Shown: piece after piece, positions 23,032 through 35,305 of the stretch
Layout of the letters: each line of letters begins with the position of its first letter
Numbering within the stretch: position 1 is the stretch's first letter
Assembly: GCA_020466095.1 (NCBI GenBank)
Contig: CM035806.1
Location: 162,393,879-162,457,878 of the forward strand
Origin: Chlorops oryzae
Lineage: Eukaryota > Arthropoda > Insecta > Diptera > Chloropidae
Length of the DNA stretch: 64,000 nt
Direction: 5' to 3'
Program-made: the position numbers and the translations under genes
The notes under the pieces: model-generated
Seen by the model: only the letters and a program-made list of their open reading frames with translations
The model's database searches: none
What the model was told of the DNA's origin: nothing

Positions 23032-24249
23032 TATCCGGGATTCACACCATCCAGACTCGACTGTGTATGCTTATGTACATGTATGTATATGTATGTATGT
23101 ATATAAAAAAAAAATCTGCACGCATGCGCAGATTTGATTTCGGGTTCCACGTTGTTACGACTTCGCGTTCGTTCAGGCTTATTGTCGTCAAAAGACACAA
23201 ATAGAGTAGAGTATCTCTTCTGCGTGAATGCGCTGCCTTGGCTTGCCCCCCCCCCATCATTATCTTGCGGTACCGAAAATTTTCTTCTAACATTTTTTTT
23301 TTGTATTTATTTATTTTCATTTTTTTTTTTTTTTTTGCTTATTTCCCTAAACCCAAAAGAAATTCTTTACGTACAGTAAACGCGTTGTTATGCAATACTA
23401 CTTGGCCTGGCGCAAGCAACACTGGGGGGAAAAAAAACTGCTCCGAGCAATGTAGCGAACATTGTTGTTGTCGCCTTCTATGCCGTACTTGGTTAATTTT
23501 TGTTGTTGTTGTTTCCTTTTCGTCGCCAAAAAAGAAAAAAAAACAACAAAAAATGGTAAAAAAAAAAACAATGTGCCTACTACTCTCATGGATACTGGAG
23601 TCTTCTTTGTCAGTATCGTCGCTGACGCTGTTGCCGTTGCTGTTGCTGTTGCTGTCACTGTCGTCGTCATGCTGAATTATTACATCGACAAAAGATGTTG
23701 TGCGCGATTTCGTGAGTGCATCTTATAATGCTATTAATTATTTGCATGTAGCACCTTATAATGTCAACCTGTAAGTGTAAGTGCAAGCGAGCACTGAACC
23801 AATATTAAAGGCATACCAAAAAAAAAAAAAGATTTGGCATCTTAAAATGCGAGCCGTGTAGGAAATTTGCATTGATATGACATCGAATCGATGCATAATA
23901 TTTTGCCATCGATTAAGACATTTCCGATTGGGTTCGCTCGTACTTTCTCGAAGCCATGTCTTAGATGGAAATGGAATAAAGACAAAAGATAGAAAAATTT
24001 TTGTGTCTTGTTAAGCGTGATTCAATGCTTCCAAGGAGAAACAGAATTAAGCATTTCGAGAGATATCACTTCCCGTTCGGTAGGGTGTGGTAAAAATGAT
24101 GCACACATCGCCTTTTTTCGGATAATTTTTTTGCGCGCTACGGCGATGGTTCATCAACGTTGACAGCTGCCAAGTTTTATAGTTTTGCGAATATTTTAAG
24201 GGTCTCGGGAAAGCTTTAAATATTTTGCTCTAAGAGAGTTTTGAAGAAA

Positions 24250-25080
24250 AGAATGTATGGAAGAGGAAAGGGAAGGACAAAAAGAAGCAGAAATAGAAGT
24301 GGGCGAAAAATAAAAACGAAAGAGAAGGATTGGTAGATAAAAAGAGAAATCGAAAGAGAAAGAGGAAGATTAAAAGAACGCGAAAAAGAAGACAGAAAGA
24401 GAAAGAGAAAGAGAAAGAGAAAGAGAAAGAGAAAGAGAAAGAGAAAGAGAAAGAGAAAGAGAAAGAGAAAGGAAAGAGAAAGAAAGAAAGAGAAAGAGAG
24501 AAAGAGAAAAGAGAAAGAGAAAGAGAAAGAAAAAAAGAAAGAAAGAGAAAGAGAAAGAGAAAAAGAAAAAGAAAGAGAAAGAGAAAGAGAAAGAGAAAAG
24601 AAGAGAAAGAGAAAAGAAAGAAAAGAAAGAAAAGAGAAAGAGAAAGAGAAAAGAAGAAAGAGAAAGAAAGGAGAGAGAGAGAAGAGGAAAGAGAAAGAGA
24701 AAAGAGATAAGAGAAAAGGGAAGAGAAAGAGAGGAAGATGAAAGAGAAGAGAAAGAAGGAGAAAGAGAAAAGAAGAGAAGAAGATAGATGAAGAGAAAGA
24801 GGAAAAATAGATAAAGAGATGGAGAGAAAGACGGAGAAAAGGATAGAGAAGGAGAGAGAATGAGAAGGAGAAAACGAAGGAGAAAGCGAAAAAGGAAGAG
24901 GATGTGGAAGTGGTATTGGTAGTGAAAGTGAAAGTGAAAATGAGAGAAAAATAAAAATAAAAAGTGAAGGTGAAAGAAAAATAGCAAGAGAACGAAAAAG
25001 TGAAAGAGGAACAGAAGGAGAAAGAGAAGACTAAGGAGACATAAGGAGACGAACAGTAGGAGAAAGGGAAGGATAAGGAG
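24250..25080 (+). repeat. Homopurine (GAGAAA)n-type array
   Basis: About 800 bp of nearly pure purine on the plus strand. The core is (AGAGAA)n around 24395-24470, degrading outward to GAAGGAGAAA and then GTGAAAGTGAAA. Long open frames on both strands come from the stop-free hexamer and are not genes. Confidence 0.9.
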
Positions 25081-26593
25081 AGTTTTATTTCAAATGAGGT
25101 TTCATTTCGATTTGAAAGCGCTCATTCGTTTAACCCTTTCGAAATCGAAAGTTTAAAGAAAATTCCAATTTATTCCCTTCTTAAGCATTTCAGTGAGAAG
25201 AGGCTCATATAGAAAATGCGAACGTTATAAAATAGGTCTTAAGTCTGGAATTAGTAAAATCTGATTTTATAATTAAAAATTCAAAAATATATTACAGATT
25301 TTTTGTGTCCCATAAGGTGCTAAAACGTTAAGTGCGCATACGTAGGCCACGAGCTTCGTAGTGTTCCCCACTTTCACACTTTCCATTTGTACTATCTGCA
25401 AGAAATCCAATGCAACATCCTGAAATCAGCGATTTTTCGGATTTTCTATGACACAACGAAATTCGAGAGCCATGCCAGCTCAGCTCAGCTCAGCTCAGCT
25501 CTGTTCCGTTCCGTTCCGTTCTACTCTCATAAAAAGCTTGATGTGAAACGTCAAAGATAGAAATTGGTGTCATCTTCACAAATGGCAACATTGCATGCTC
25601 GTTTGTAATTGTATACCTAACGCTGCTTGGATAGCCGTTGCTGCGTTCGCCATGAGGAAGGGCGGCTGACGCGGCTGCCTCATGCAATACCTACGCAGGC
25701 AGGCATCCAGAGAAAAGGAGCCATTCAAACGCTTGACAGGTACACCTACAGCAGCAGCAGCAGCAGCAGCATCAGCAACAGCAATGAGGCGACTCAGTTC
25801 CATCCGTTTGGGGGAACAATGCCATAACTACCCAATTACGTTCCGTGGTGGCAATCATACCCGCTGCTCTATAAGCTGAAATTTATGATTGCCAACTTTG
25901 CATTCTAGCGAGAGCGCACACAATAAAATTTACATGATTAGCCGCTACTGCTGCAATTGCATCGCACGGCAACACCGTTTAACGGTGGTACGGGGCTTTT
26001 ATTTGACACCGGCCTCGGTCCCAACACCGATTCCGAATCCGATTTGGATTCCTCAACGCTAACAACGAAATCGACGCCAGCGATGCTGCAATGGCACTGC
26101 TTCTGGCTATCTGGCTCTGGCTTGGGCTTGAGCTTGGGCTATGCCGCTGTCTGTGGCACTGGTACTGGCCACCTGCTGTGTCATGTCGTGCGGTTTATTG
26201 TCCTTGTAAGCGAGCTTGTTCCAAAGCAGCTTGGCTCACTTTTCTCAATTTACCAGCAAGCCAGGCAACGACAGCGGCACACATAGACACCGTCATACGG
26301 ACGCACCAACTCGCATAACTCACTGTGAAATTATTTGCTCGCGTCTCTCGTTTATTATTCCACGTGTCGCGGCATTTAGTTGGGTGAGCAGTCAAGTAGA
26401 TTCATTATAGTTGGTGTCATCATCATCATCGTCGTCATCGTCATAGCCATAGCCTTCGTTCTCCTCCTCAACGTCGTCGTCGTCATCGTCATCGTCATCC
26501 AGAAACGACGTAAAAAATTCGAATCTGTCATGTCGAGTTGATATATAGTAGTTCGCTCCACTGATAAAACTAGCTACTCCCATACACACACCC

Positions 26594-26644
<51 letters not shown>

Positions 26645-29575
26645 ATGTACATAAATATGTGTACTTTTGAAGGAACAAAAAAGCGTCACGCAAATCTCTG
26701 AGCGAGCCAGACATTTCAAGTGTCCTCGCGTGACAAAGCTTTCCCTTGCCCTTGTCATGTTCTACTATAGCTTGATGAGTGAATCTCTTATAGGGCTTAT
26801 ACAAAGAAACAAACACACAAACGTATGCATATATATGCCTCGAAACTCGATTGCTTCTAATGTCATGTATTCCTTCTCTGAATCGCTCAATCAAGGATAT
26901 TCGCTCTGCGTAGGCATAGTACAATTAAAGAGATTCAAGGATTTGAAGCTTGAGCTAAATCTTTAACCCATTACAACAAGAAATTATGCAAAAAAAAAAA
27001 AAAAAAAACACAACAAAAAAGGCCGAACATTTCCTACCCATTTATTTCTTCTCGTTAATAATCCGAAAAAGCAAACCTCCAATCAGGTGCGTCGGCAGAA
27101 AATTATTTCAGAAGGGGACTAAGACACAAGAAACTAATTATGAACACTTCCAGGCGGACGTGTGTAATTAGTTTTTGAGATACTTATAAAATTTTGATAT
27201 AAAAGGTTTATTAAAAAGGATTTTCACAGTGCCGTAGCAATTCTGTTTTGCGTGAGGGGGAAAAAAAATTATTTTTCCAATTTGCGTGGGGGGGGAAAAA
27301 TTTATTTTTCAATTTTATTCATGGGCAAAAACAAAAATGCGTGGGGGGGAAGAGGGAAAATCCCCCTCTTGCCCCTATGGTTGCTACGGCACTGGATTTT
27401 CAAGGATATTTCAAGGACCGTTCAAAATAAAAGTCTAAAAAGTAGTCTCCACAGTGTTTTTCGATGGCACCTATCGAAAAATCAACAAAATTTAAAAATT
27501 CCTTTCATTGTGCCGCATGCCTTTGCTTAACCCGCCAGACCCTTTTGCCCTTTTGTATGAACAACCCTGCGAAGAACGAGCGAATAACTTGTGCGATAGA
27601 TAACATGGCGCAAATTTTGCCCATCAAAATTGATGTGCAATATTTGCCCGGCCGCGCAATTTTTTCTCCATACCAACAAATTTGCACAAACGCAAAATTT
27701 GCGAGGGTGCAAAAATTGCACAACTGCTTGAATCTCACTAATTAGAAGAAAAAAAATTTCAATGAGGCAAGCTCTGTTCATCAGCTCCATTATATGTTAC
27801 ATAAATTATAAATTTCATCAAAATTTTTGAAAACCCAAAGTGACCAGTTTCTCAGCCAATGGGAATGAGCGCTATTATCTACAGTTTTCATCGTGATCGT
27901 GGCAGAAAGCCCACAAAGTATAAAGCCCAATTCTAGGGTTGAGATTGATGCGCGCCGCAATGTTCATTCGACGATAATTTCATACCGACAAATTTCCATT
28001 TGTAAATTCGTTGTGGAGCACAACATCGAATCGCTACACGCAATTGGCAATCCGGCATTTGCCAATTGGCACTTGGCAATTGGCAATTGGCAATTGGAAT
28101 CCCCACATATTAGTTGCATCCGCTCAAATGATTTTCAATAATTGATAAACTGAGTGGCAAGCCAAAGAGAGAGAGCGAGCAGGCGGGCGAGCGAGCGAGC
28201 GAGCGAGCTAAGCTGCTCCAGATTGGCGGTGGCAATACCGCAGAATCAATCGATGATAATGGCAGTGGCAATGGCAATGGTAACAGTTATGGTGATTGCG
28301 TTGACGGTTAGAGCGGGTCGCCCGTGTCTCTGCGAGTAAAATGGAAGTGAACAATATTCCAGCTGCTTGAATTTCTCCGCGATTTCCGCTTTCCCCGTTT
28401 ATTGCGTCTTGTTCGTGATATGTGCAACAATGGCCGGGGAAATTGATTTGCGCTGCGCAGTCGAGCGCAAAAAGCAAGAAAATAATAATAATACAAAAAT
28501 AAAAAACAATAAAAAAAATTGAATAAGAAAAAAAGAAAATATAATAATAAAGTGCGAAGAAATTCTTAACGGTGTAATTGAAAGGAGGCATGAATGGAAA
28601 ACGAAAGAAAAGACATGAAAGTTTATTATTTTCAGTATTGAATAGGCCGCTCTTTGCAGATATGGGGAAATCGAGCATTTGAGGAATTTTTTTTATTTAC
28701 AAATTTTTTATTATTTTTTTTTTTTTTTTTTTTTTTGTTTTGAGTGTACATTGTTCGTCATGTACTTGGCTATTCACATTTCTATTTATCGCAGAATCGC
28801 GGGATTTTTTTTTTTTTTTTTTGGGCGATCTTGTTGCTCTGGAAGTCATCCAGTCATTCAGTCATACCGTCTGACCATTTGCTCCGCGAATCAAAAAAAG
28901 CCTTTTGCGATTTCGATTCTTCCATCTTCGAATATTAAAGTCAACGTTGTCTGTCCTTTAGTCCGTCTGCCTGTTTGGCTGTGTGTCTAACCGTTCGCAT
29001 GTCCGTCCGTCTGTCCGTCTGTCCGCCTGTGTGGGTGGGTGGCTCTTTTCTTTGCAAACAATGGATGGCTTTCGCTCCATTGCGATGCGATGCGATGCAT
29101 TGCTTTGCGTTGTGATTCCGCATTTTTCGCTTTATGATCATTTATGATCACAAGGTGGGTGAGTCGCTTCGGTGATAAATCGATAAAGTACGAGATTTTC
29201 TTACTCAGCTTTAAGCATTGAAAATAATTTTTTTCTTTCTGTATTTATCTCTCATGGTTTTCACCATTTCCAATTGCATTTGAATGGGATAAAATCTTGC
29301 ATGAAGAATAGAAAAAAGATGGCAAAGGGAAAAGAAGACGAAAAGAAAAGAAAAGAAAAGACGAAAAAGAAAAAAAAAACGCATTTCTTTTGAATCGTGA
29401 GATTTTTGAGAAAAGAGCGAGACATGAGTTCTTTTTTTCTCTCTTTCTTTATCTCTCTATCTCTCCCTATCTGTCTCTTTCTTTCAGTCTCCCCCAATCT
29501 GTCTCTCCCTCCCTATCTCTTTCTCAAGCGTATTGGAAAAAATTAAAAACAAATTAAAACTGAATCTCTCATACG
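25081..29575. other. Non-coding DNA with simple repeats
   Basis: No gene supported. It includes AGCTC repeats (25479-25500), a CAG run (25746-25770), CATCATCGTC-type repeats (26416-26500), a (TA)n run (26594-26641), a GAGC run (28190-28208), T runs (28704-28736, 28805-28823) and an hAT-type MITE at 27227-27394. Confidence 0.5.
27227..27394. mobile_element. 168-bp hAT-type MITE with 8-bp target duplication
   Basis: The left end CAGTGCCGTAGCAA is repeated inverted at the right end (14 bp perfect). GATTTTCA flanks both sides (27219-27226 and 27395-27402). An 8-bp duplication and TIRs beginning CAGTG are typical of hAT. The interior has G-run blocks (GGGGGGAA) and TTATTTTTC repeats, with no coding sequence. 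Confidence 0.9.
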
Positions 29576-30263
<688 letters not shown>

Positions 30264-30969
30264 TTCCTGTCCCCCACATTTCATTAGTGTCATTTAAGCG
30301 GAAATTTCAATGTTCGTTGCACTCCATTTCATTACCCTTTAGGGAATACATATATGTATGTGCTTCCCAAAAAAACTATAACCCAGCCAACCATATGCGG
30401 AGCGCTCCGAAGTGGGAGTGTAAAAGGACTCCTACCTATACACCTTGGAGGAGAGTTTTCGGAGCGTTTCGACAATGGGATCCTCAAAGGCACCGTTAAG
30501 GAGTTGAAATTGAATTATCTAGCTGGCAATGTTTTTGTCATTCTTTATGGTTTTCCAACAAATGCGAAGGCAAGCGGTGAAGCAGGCTTAAAAGAATTTC
30601 CCTATTAAAGGAAACATGAAAAACGATACATTAATTTTTAAGGCAAGCGATACACGAAATCGCTGCCGGGTTGTATGGAACGCGCAATTATTGCACGATT
30701 ACGCGTTGCACGTAGTGTATACAGTATCCCGTTTTTGAAAATAATCAGATTGCGAGCAATATTGTATGCAACTATTGCATGGAATTATTGCACGCAGTGT
30801 ATACGCTTTTGATGATTTTTGCTGATTGCGTGTTGCCCGTTGCGCATTTCCAACTCGTTGGAATTGAGCAATCGTTCGCATGCAATGAAAAACGTTTGAA
30901 ACAAAAAACGTCAGCATTGTCAGTTCAGAATGATAGCAAACTATTTAGATTGCGCAACCCTGCGTTTAA

Positions 30970-31302
30970 GGGGCTGTTTCCACTACAGACGCATTTAGCA
31001 TTTTTCAGAATTTTTAAAAAATGCTCAAAAATGCAGTTTTGAATTACATGTAATTGTTGTTGTTCTTAAAACAGCATTTTTCAGCATCTTGAGAAAATGC
31101 GATAAAAATTCTAAAAACCGTCTAATTTTCATTGATATTTTCTTCAAATTTTTAACATTTCAAAGCCTACTTCAAAGAATTCAAATATTTTTCCGAACAA
31201 AAATTCAAATTTTCACAAAATGCTAAATGCGAAACGCAGTGGAAACGGGTCTAGCATCTTTAAAGATGCAAATGCTAAATGCAGTGTAGTGGAAATAGCC
31301 CC
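30970..31302. mobile_element. Inner 333-bp MITE with TAA duplication
   Basis: GGGGCTGTTTCCACTACA at the left end is matched at the right by TGTAGTGGAAATAGCCCC, with one mismatch. GCATTTAGCATTT continues the inverted arm. TAA lies at 30967-30969 and 31303-31305. It sits inside the middle element. Confidence 0.8.
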
Positions 31303-31379
31303 TAAAAAGTGTTTCGGGATCTCGTGTTTCGAAAATATCGAAAATGATACGATTCTTTCCAAATAAGTTGTTGCGCCTA

Positions 31380-31635
31380 TTGAGGAAATGAGAAAAGCAC
31401 GACTCCGATGGTATGGATATGTATTGCGGGCCCACGAAGCAGCCATTGCAAAAAATGATTGTTACTCGAGGTACCATACATGGCCAAAGGGGCGCCTAAA
31501 AAAGATATGGTTGTATGCACTCAGATAGGATTTAGAAGCAGTTGGCCTATGTGAACCGGATGCTCCAAAAAGCAAGAAATGGAGAACGATACCGGGAAGA
31601 GTAGACCCTGGCCTCAGCCGGAATAGAAAATGTGG
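31380..31635 (+). pseudogene. LINE (non-LTR) reverse-transcriptase 3' fragment, decayed
   Basis: The plus strand reads RLRWYGYVLR (31394-31423), then WPKGRLKKIW, an in-frame TAG, and DLEAVGLCEPDAPKSKKWR, ending with a DPG-type tail. This is the familiar end of the reverse-transcriptase polyprotein of RTE/CR1-type LINEs (consensus-like RWxGHVxR, GRPKKRW, DL...A..R..W). It has one stop and lacks the upstream RT domain, so it is a dead fragment. It lies within the nested elements at 30642-32030. Confidence 0.7.
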
Positions 31636-32343
31636 ATTCAATCGCCTCCTTCTCTTTTTCAACAGTAATTTCAACAAAAGGCAAGCTGCGATGGAAGTAA
31701 ATATTTATATTATTCATAGGAATTGTTTGAATAAACATACTTACTTATTTTTTAATTTTTCTTGAAAATTCCAATAACACAAATGTCAAAAATTCAAAAA
31801 CTTTTTTTTGATTGCCTGCTTCGATGTTGCTTGTACAGTATAGTACAGTGCAGCAAGTGTGTATATATGCATTGCAAGCAATATGCGCGTAACTTGGATG
31901 AAATCCACTCCCCGCCCAATTTCACGTAATTTATTGCACGTCGTCTAAACAAACCGGCCTTTTTTGATTGCACGGAATGGATTGCCGGCAATTGTGTTGC
32001 ATGCAATCATGCTATAGTCTATCGCTTGCCTAAAGTTTATAAGCAATCAAGCAATCCAAAAACACTCCTTCTGGGTTATTTTTTGGATTAATTTAGAAGT
32101 CCTTTTTTTTTTTCTTTTTTTTGTAGGCTAATGGAGGAGTCCGCGCGGAGGCCTTGCGGTTTATCTGAGGGAGCATTTTAGGACGCCAAAAACACTCCAT
32201 TAAGGAGTCCGCAGGGCACACTTTTTCATATGTTTTGAAAAGGCCCCTTTCTCTCGCCAACACGGTCATTTAGGATCCTTTTAGGAGGCTTCATAGGGGG
32301 TCCTAAAGGTGCACCGTGCGGATTCCAATGGTTGGCTGGCAAG

Positions 32344-32402
32344 GAAAATTAGATATGTTCGGACGTGACAAAAAGTTTACTTTTTTTCTGGAAATACCCA
32401 CA
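32344..32402 (+). repeat. CGGACGTGAC dispersed repeat, 3' end only
   Basis: TTAGATATGTTCGGACGTGA, then CAAAAAGTTTACTTTTTTTCTGG. This matches the 3' end of the copy at 12955-13150 almost exactly. Confidence 0.6.
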
Positions 32403-32727
32403 TGACTTTTGATACATTTTAAGATAAAATTTGAAAGGTTCCATTGTAGAAAAAAGGCACAACCTGACAAGGAAATTTGATTCTAACTTATTACTTTCAC
32501 ATTTCTCATACGACATTAGTTTCATTGTCAATTGGATTAAGACACTCTAAAGAATTTCCATCATGAATGGACGGAACGTTGATTGTGACTCTGTGGTTGT
32601 GCAATCATCCCGTGGGGGAAACGTTCTTAGCTATCTTATCCCGTCCAAAGGCTAATGCCGATGCCTCAAATCTTTCTTTCGTCTGCATTTTCTTGCCTGT
32701 TTGTTGAGGATAAAACTCTCCTGTTAT

Positions 32728-32900
32728 CAGGCCTGTAGAGAGGGGTGTGGAAAAGGGGGATTTTCCCCCTGGGCCCGGGCTTTATGAAGGGGCCCACAAT
32801 TGGCAAGGGGATTTTTTTTTTTTGTTTTTTGTGGTCGCACATTTCTGTGAGGATACCGGAAAAAAATCCCCCGGGCCCCAAATTTCTCTCTACGGGTCTG
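32728..32900. mobile_element. 173-bp hAT-type MITE with 8-bp target duplication
   Basis: CAGGCCTGTAGAGAG at the left is matched by an inverted CAGACCCGTAGAGAG at the right (13 of 15). CCTGTTAT flanks both ends (32720-32727 and 32901-32908). The interior has GGGGGATTTTCCCCC and GGGCCC blocks and no coding sequence. Confidence 0.9.
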
Positions 32901-32908
32901 CCTGTTAT

Positions 32909-34270
32909 CATTTCATCAGAATAATTTCAGAAAAATACACATTTAATCACTATGGGATAAGCTTCACTGTTTCTAAGCAAGAAATAGGTTGTTGGTGCTA
33001 AAAAAAAAACACAACACACACATACAAACCTGAAAAAAAAAACATTCAGTGACGTCATAATGAGTTGGGAATTTAATGAGTCAACAATTCGTTGGCGAGG
33101 AAATTTTCACTATCGAAGTCTAGAAATCGCACAAAAACCACAAAACGACGCGTCGTGCCAAATCAAATAATCCTGAAGCCACAGAGAAAATAACAAATAC
33201 AAACAGCAACCAATATACGACAACAACAACAATACATGCATCTCCAATCGAAACTCGATCTCCGGGCATATTGAGTTGTCAGCATTTAAAAGTTCCCAGA
33301 AACAAAACACTATCGAGTCCAGCGAAACAAGTTGCCCGACCAATTCCCTCTGACTGTCTGTCTTACTGTGTGTGTCAGTCAGACTGGCTGGCAGCCTTTT
33401 TGGTCGTCTTTTAAATCGCTGCACACTGGCCGATTTCCTATAACTCTATTCCGCCTTGACCAGCGCAAATCGAAGACTTACGATGCGCCATCCAAAGCCA
33501 AGTGATGATGATCGATCATTGCATGCAAGGTATTCCGCGGCACACGCATACAGGCACTTCGAACTCGCACACACAAACACACACACACACACACATATGA
33601 GTAATACGTTAAATTACGTAGAAGCAGGTAGGAGGAAATGCAACTGTTGCCACCGATTTATATAGATTCCCATAGCACTGTCTGTGCCAAGAGTGCCACG
33701 AACGAGCCGAACACAAATGCACTCACACACACACGCGCGCGCACATGCATTGGGAATTGCTAGACCAGACCGTTCCGATCGTTCTTTCGAACGCTCGCTT
33801 GATCGTATGTAGGTTCGGCTCGTTATTCGGCTATGCGCATGACTTCTGCAACTTGACATTCGCATAGATTTCATGTCAAAACGCACGAGTGTGTGGATTC
33901 ATCATTCTGATGGTCATCATCAGTCTTCGGCCACTGCGTATATCAAGTGATCGCGCTGTGTGCAAATAGCAGCAACAGTAGGAATACCCACCGCTGATCC
34001 CTATTGACCGGAAGGCAACTAAGCCAATTGTTGTCCCCCAACACTCATTGCGTTATATTACGTTACGTTACGTCTCTTTATGTTGCGTTATGTTATAGCG
34101 CTATTTTGGGCATACGAACATGACTGCTCTTTTCTTATCGGAACTGCAGTTGGCCTATTTTTCGCCTGGTTCGTCTCTTTCATTTTTATTTATCTATTTT
34201 ATTTCTTTTTCCGCTGCTATTTGTTGAAAATTTCTCCTTCGCTTTTTTTGCGTTCTTTGACCTCTTTTTC

Positions 34271-34313
<43 letters not shown>

Positions 34314-34949
34314 TCTGCCATTGTTATTCATAATCTTCGCTCTTGATCTCTTTCGACATAAAAAATGTCTCTCTCTCTGCAATTGTTCGTAGAAATAGAA
34401 GCTACATAGCTCCATGCTATCGGCCCACATTGGCCATTTTCGAGTGGGACGCGGGGAGAGTAGTCCCCATTACAACCTGACATATACTTTCCACAATCCG
34501 AAAATGCACAATTCGACATACAACAGTGTGGAGCCGCTGTGACTCCATGAAATTTGTTCATGTCTCACCGCATGAAGTCAATTGACAGTGGTCAAATTTG
34601 AACAAGCAACAGCTTATCGCATGAGCTATGGGGGCAAAACCAAAAACATATCAGTTTTTCAGCTTTCATCGTTCGCCAGTCATGTTTCGAATTAGAAAGG
34701 AAAAGAAAACAGTAGCTTTTCAATGTCATCGGAGCGTAAATTTATTATTTCCCAATGCCATATATCATTGGTTATCAGCACGCCCCCACCCTAAGCATGA
34801 AAACCTCGAATCATCTCATCGAATTCATTGCGAAAAATTGGATTGGAAATTAATAACCATAAAAAAATGATCGTCATCAAACTTAAATGGAAGGTGAGTT
34901 CCCCCCAATCTATTGAGCGGATTCGTTGTCTTTAACCCCTCTAGTTAGA
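32909..34949. other. Non-coding DNA, flank of the 35-kb exon
   Basis: No further gene supported. (AC)n at 33573-33594 and (GT)n at 34274-34306. On the minus strand an AATAAA lies near 34745, about 200 bases past the stop of the exon at 34950. It could be its poly(A) signal. Confidence 0.45.
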
Positions 34950-35287
34950 TCAAAGCCGGTTTCTTCTTCTTCTTCTCAATTGTTGTTTACACCCTTTCGG
35001 ATTCGCTTGTGCTCCTCCTGAGATTTGGGTATTTGATCTCAACACCCTTCTGCAGGCTTTCAGATTCTGGACCATATCACCGCTGAGACCCATCCATTGC
35101 TGATACATTTTCATCTGACCACCGATCCATGTAAATATTTGCAAGTCCCACAGTGGTGGGTAAATATTGCCTTCTTGACGGGGCTCTCCGGCGGTCGTGT
35201 TTGAACACGGCAATACCATCGCATCTGAATTGGTGAAAACATTCATCCACAGCGTTAACTTTTTCGAATCGTCAACCCGGTAAACAC
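34950..35287 (-). CDS. Terminal exon of an unrecognised protein
   Basis: A good 3' splice site (TTTTTCTCCACAG, AG at 35289-35288) opens an exon that starts with two bases completing a codon. It then encodes VYRVDDSKKLTLWMNVF and continues through a Trp/Met-rich segment (LWDLQIFTWIGG, QMKMYQQWMG). It has two Cys in that frame, one NTT glycosylation sequon (CSNTTAG) and a polybasic end (RRRRRNRL), with a stop at 34950. The mixed, non-repetitive composition differs sharply from the surroundings. After GLSGD the +1 frame reads GPESESLQKGVEIKYPNL and ends ESERV-stop at 34987, which looks more protein-like than the observed end. A one-base indel near 35070 is therefore possible. I do not recognise the family. 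Upstream exons should lie at higher coordinates. Confidence 0.6.
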
Positions 35288-35305
35288 CTGTGGAGAAAAA
35301 TGTCA

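Larger units (their letters stand above)
21194..24249. other. Non-coding DNA with microsatellites
   Basis: No gene supported. A (GT)n run lies at 21557-21587, with (TG)n-like sequence near 22132 and T runs at 22531, 22630 and 23320. A dispersed repeat (22255-22450) and a MITE (22726-23031) are listed separately. Confidence 0.5.
30642..32030. mobile_element. Middle TIR element with TAA duplication (PIF/Harbinger-like remnant)
   Basis: GGCAAGCGATA at 30642 is matched by TATCGCTTGCC ending at 32030. TAA flanks both ends (30639-30641 and 32031-32033). Both arms carry GCAATTATTGCAC/TGCATGCAAT-type subterminal motifs. It contains a younger MITE and a LINE fragment. No transposase frame is visible. 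Confidence 0.7.
30383..32339. mobile_element. Outer TIR element of a nested group
   Basis: CCAGCCAACCAT at 30383 is matched by ATGGTTGGCTGG ending at 32339, a 12-bp inverted repeat. The sequence inside each arm stays loosely similar (GGATCC near 30480 and 32275). I could not define a target duplication. Inside it lies a TAA-flanked element at 30642-32030. Confidence 0.5.

Noticed and set aside
24330..24987. Lys/Arg/Glu-rich (plus) and Phe/Leu/Ser-rich (minus) frames
   Set aside because: Homopurine array; no start context, splice sites or domain.
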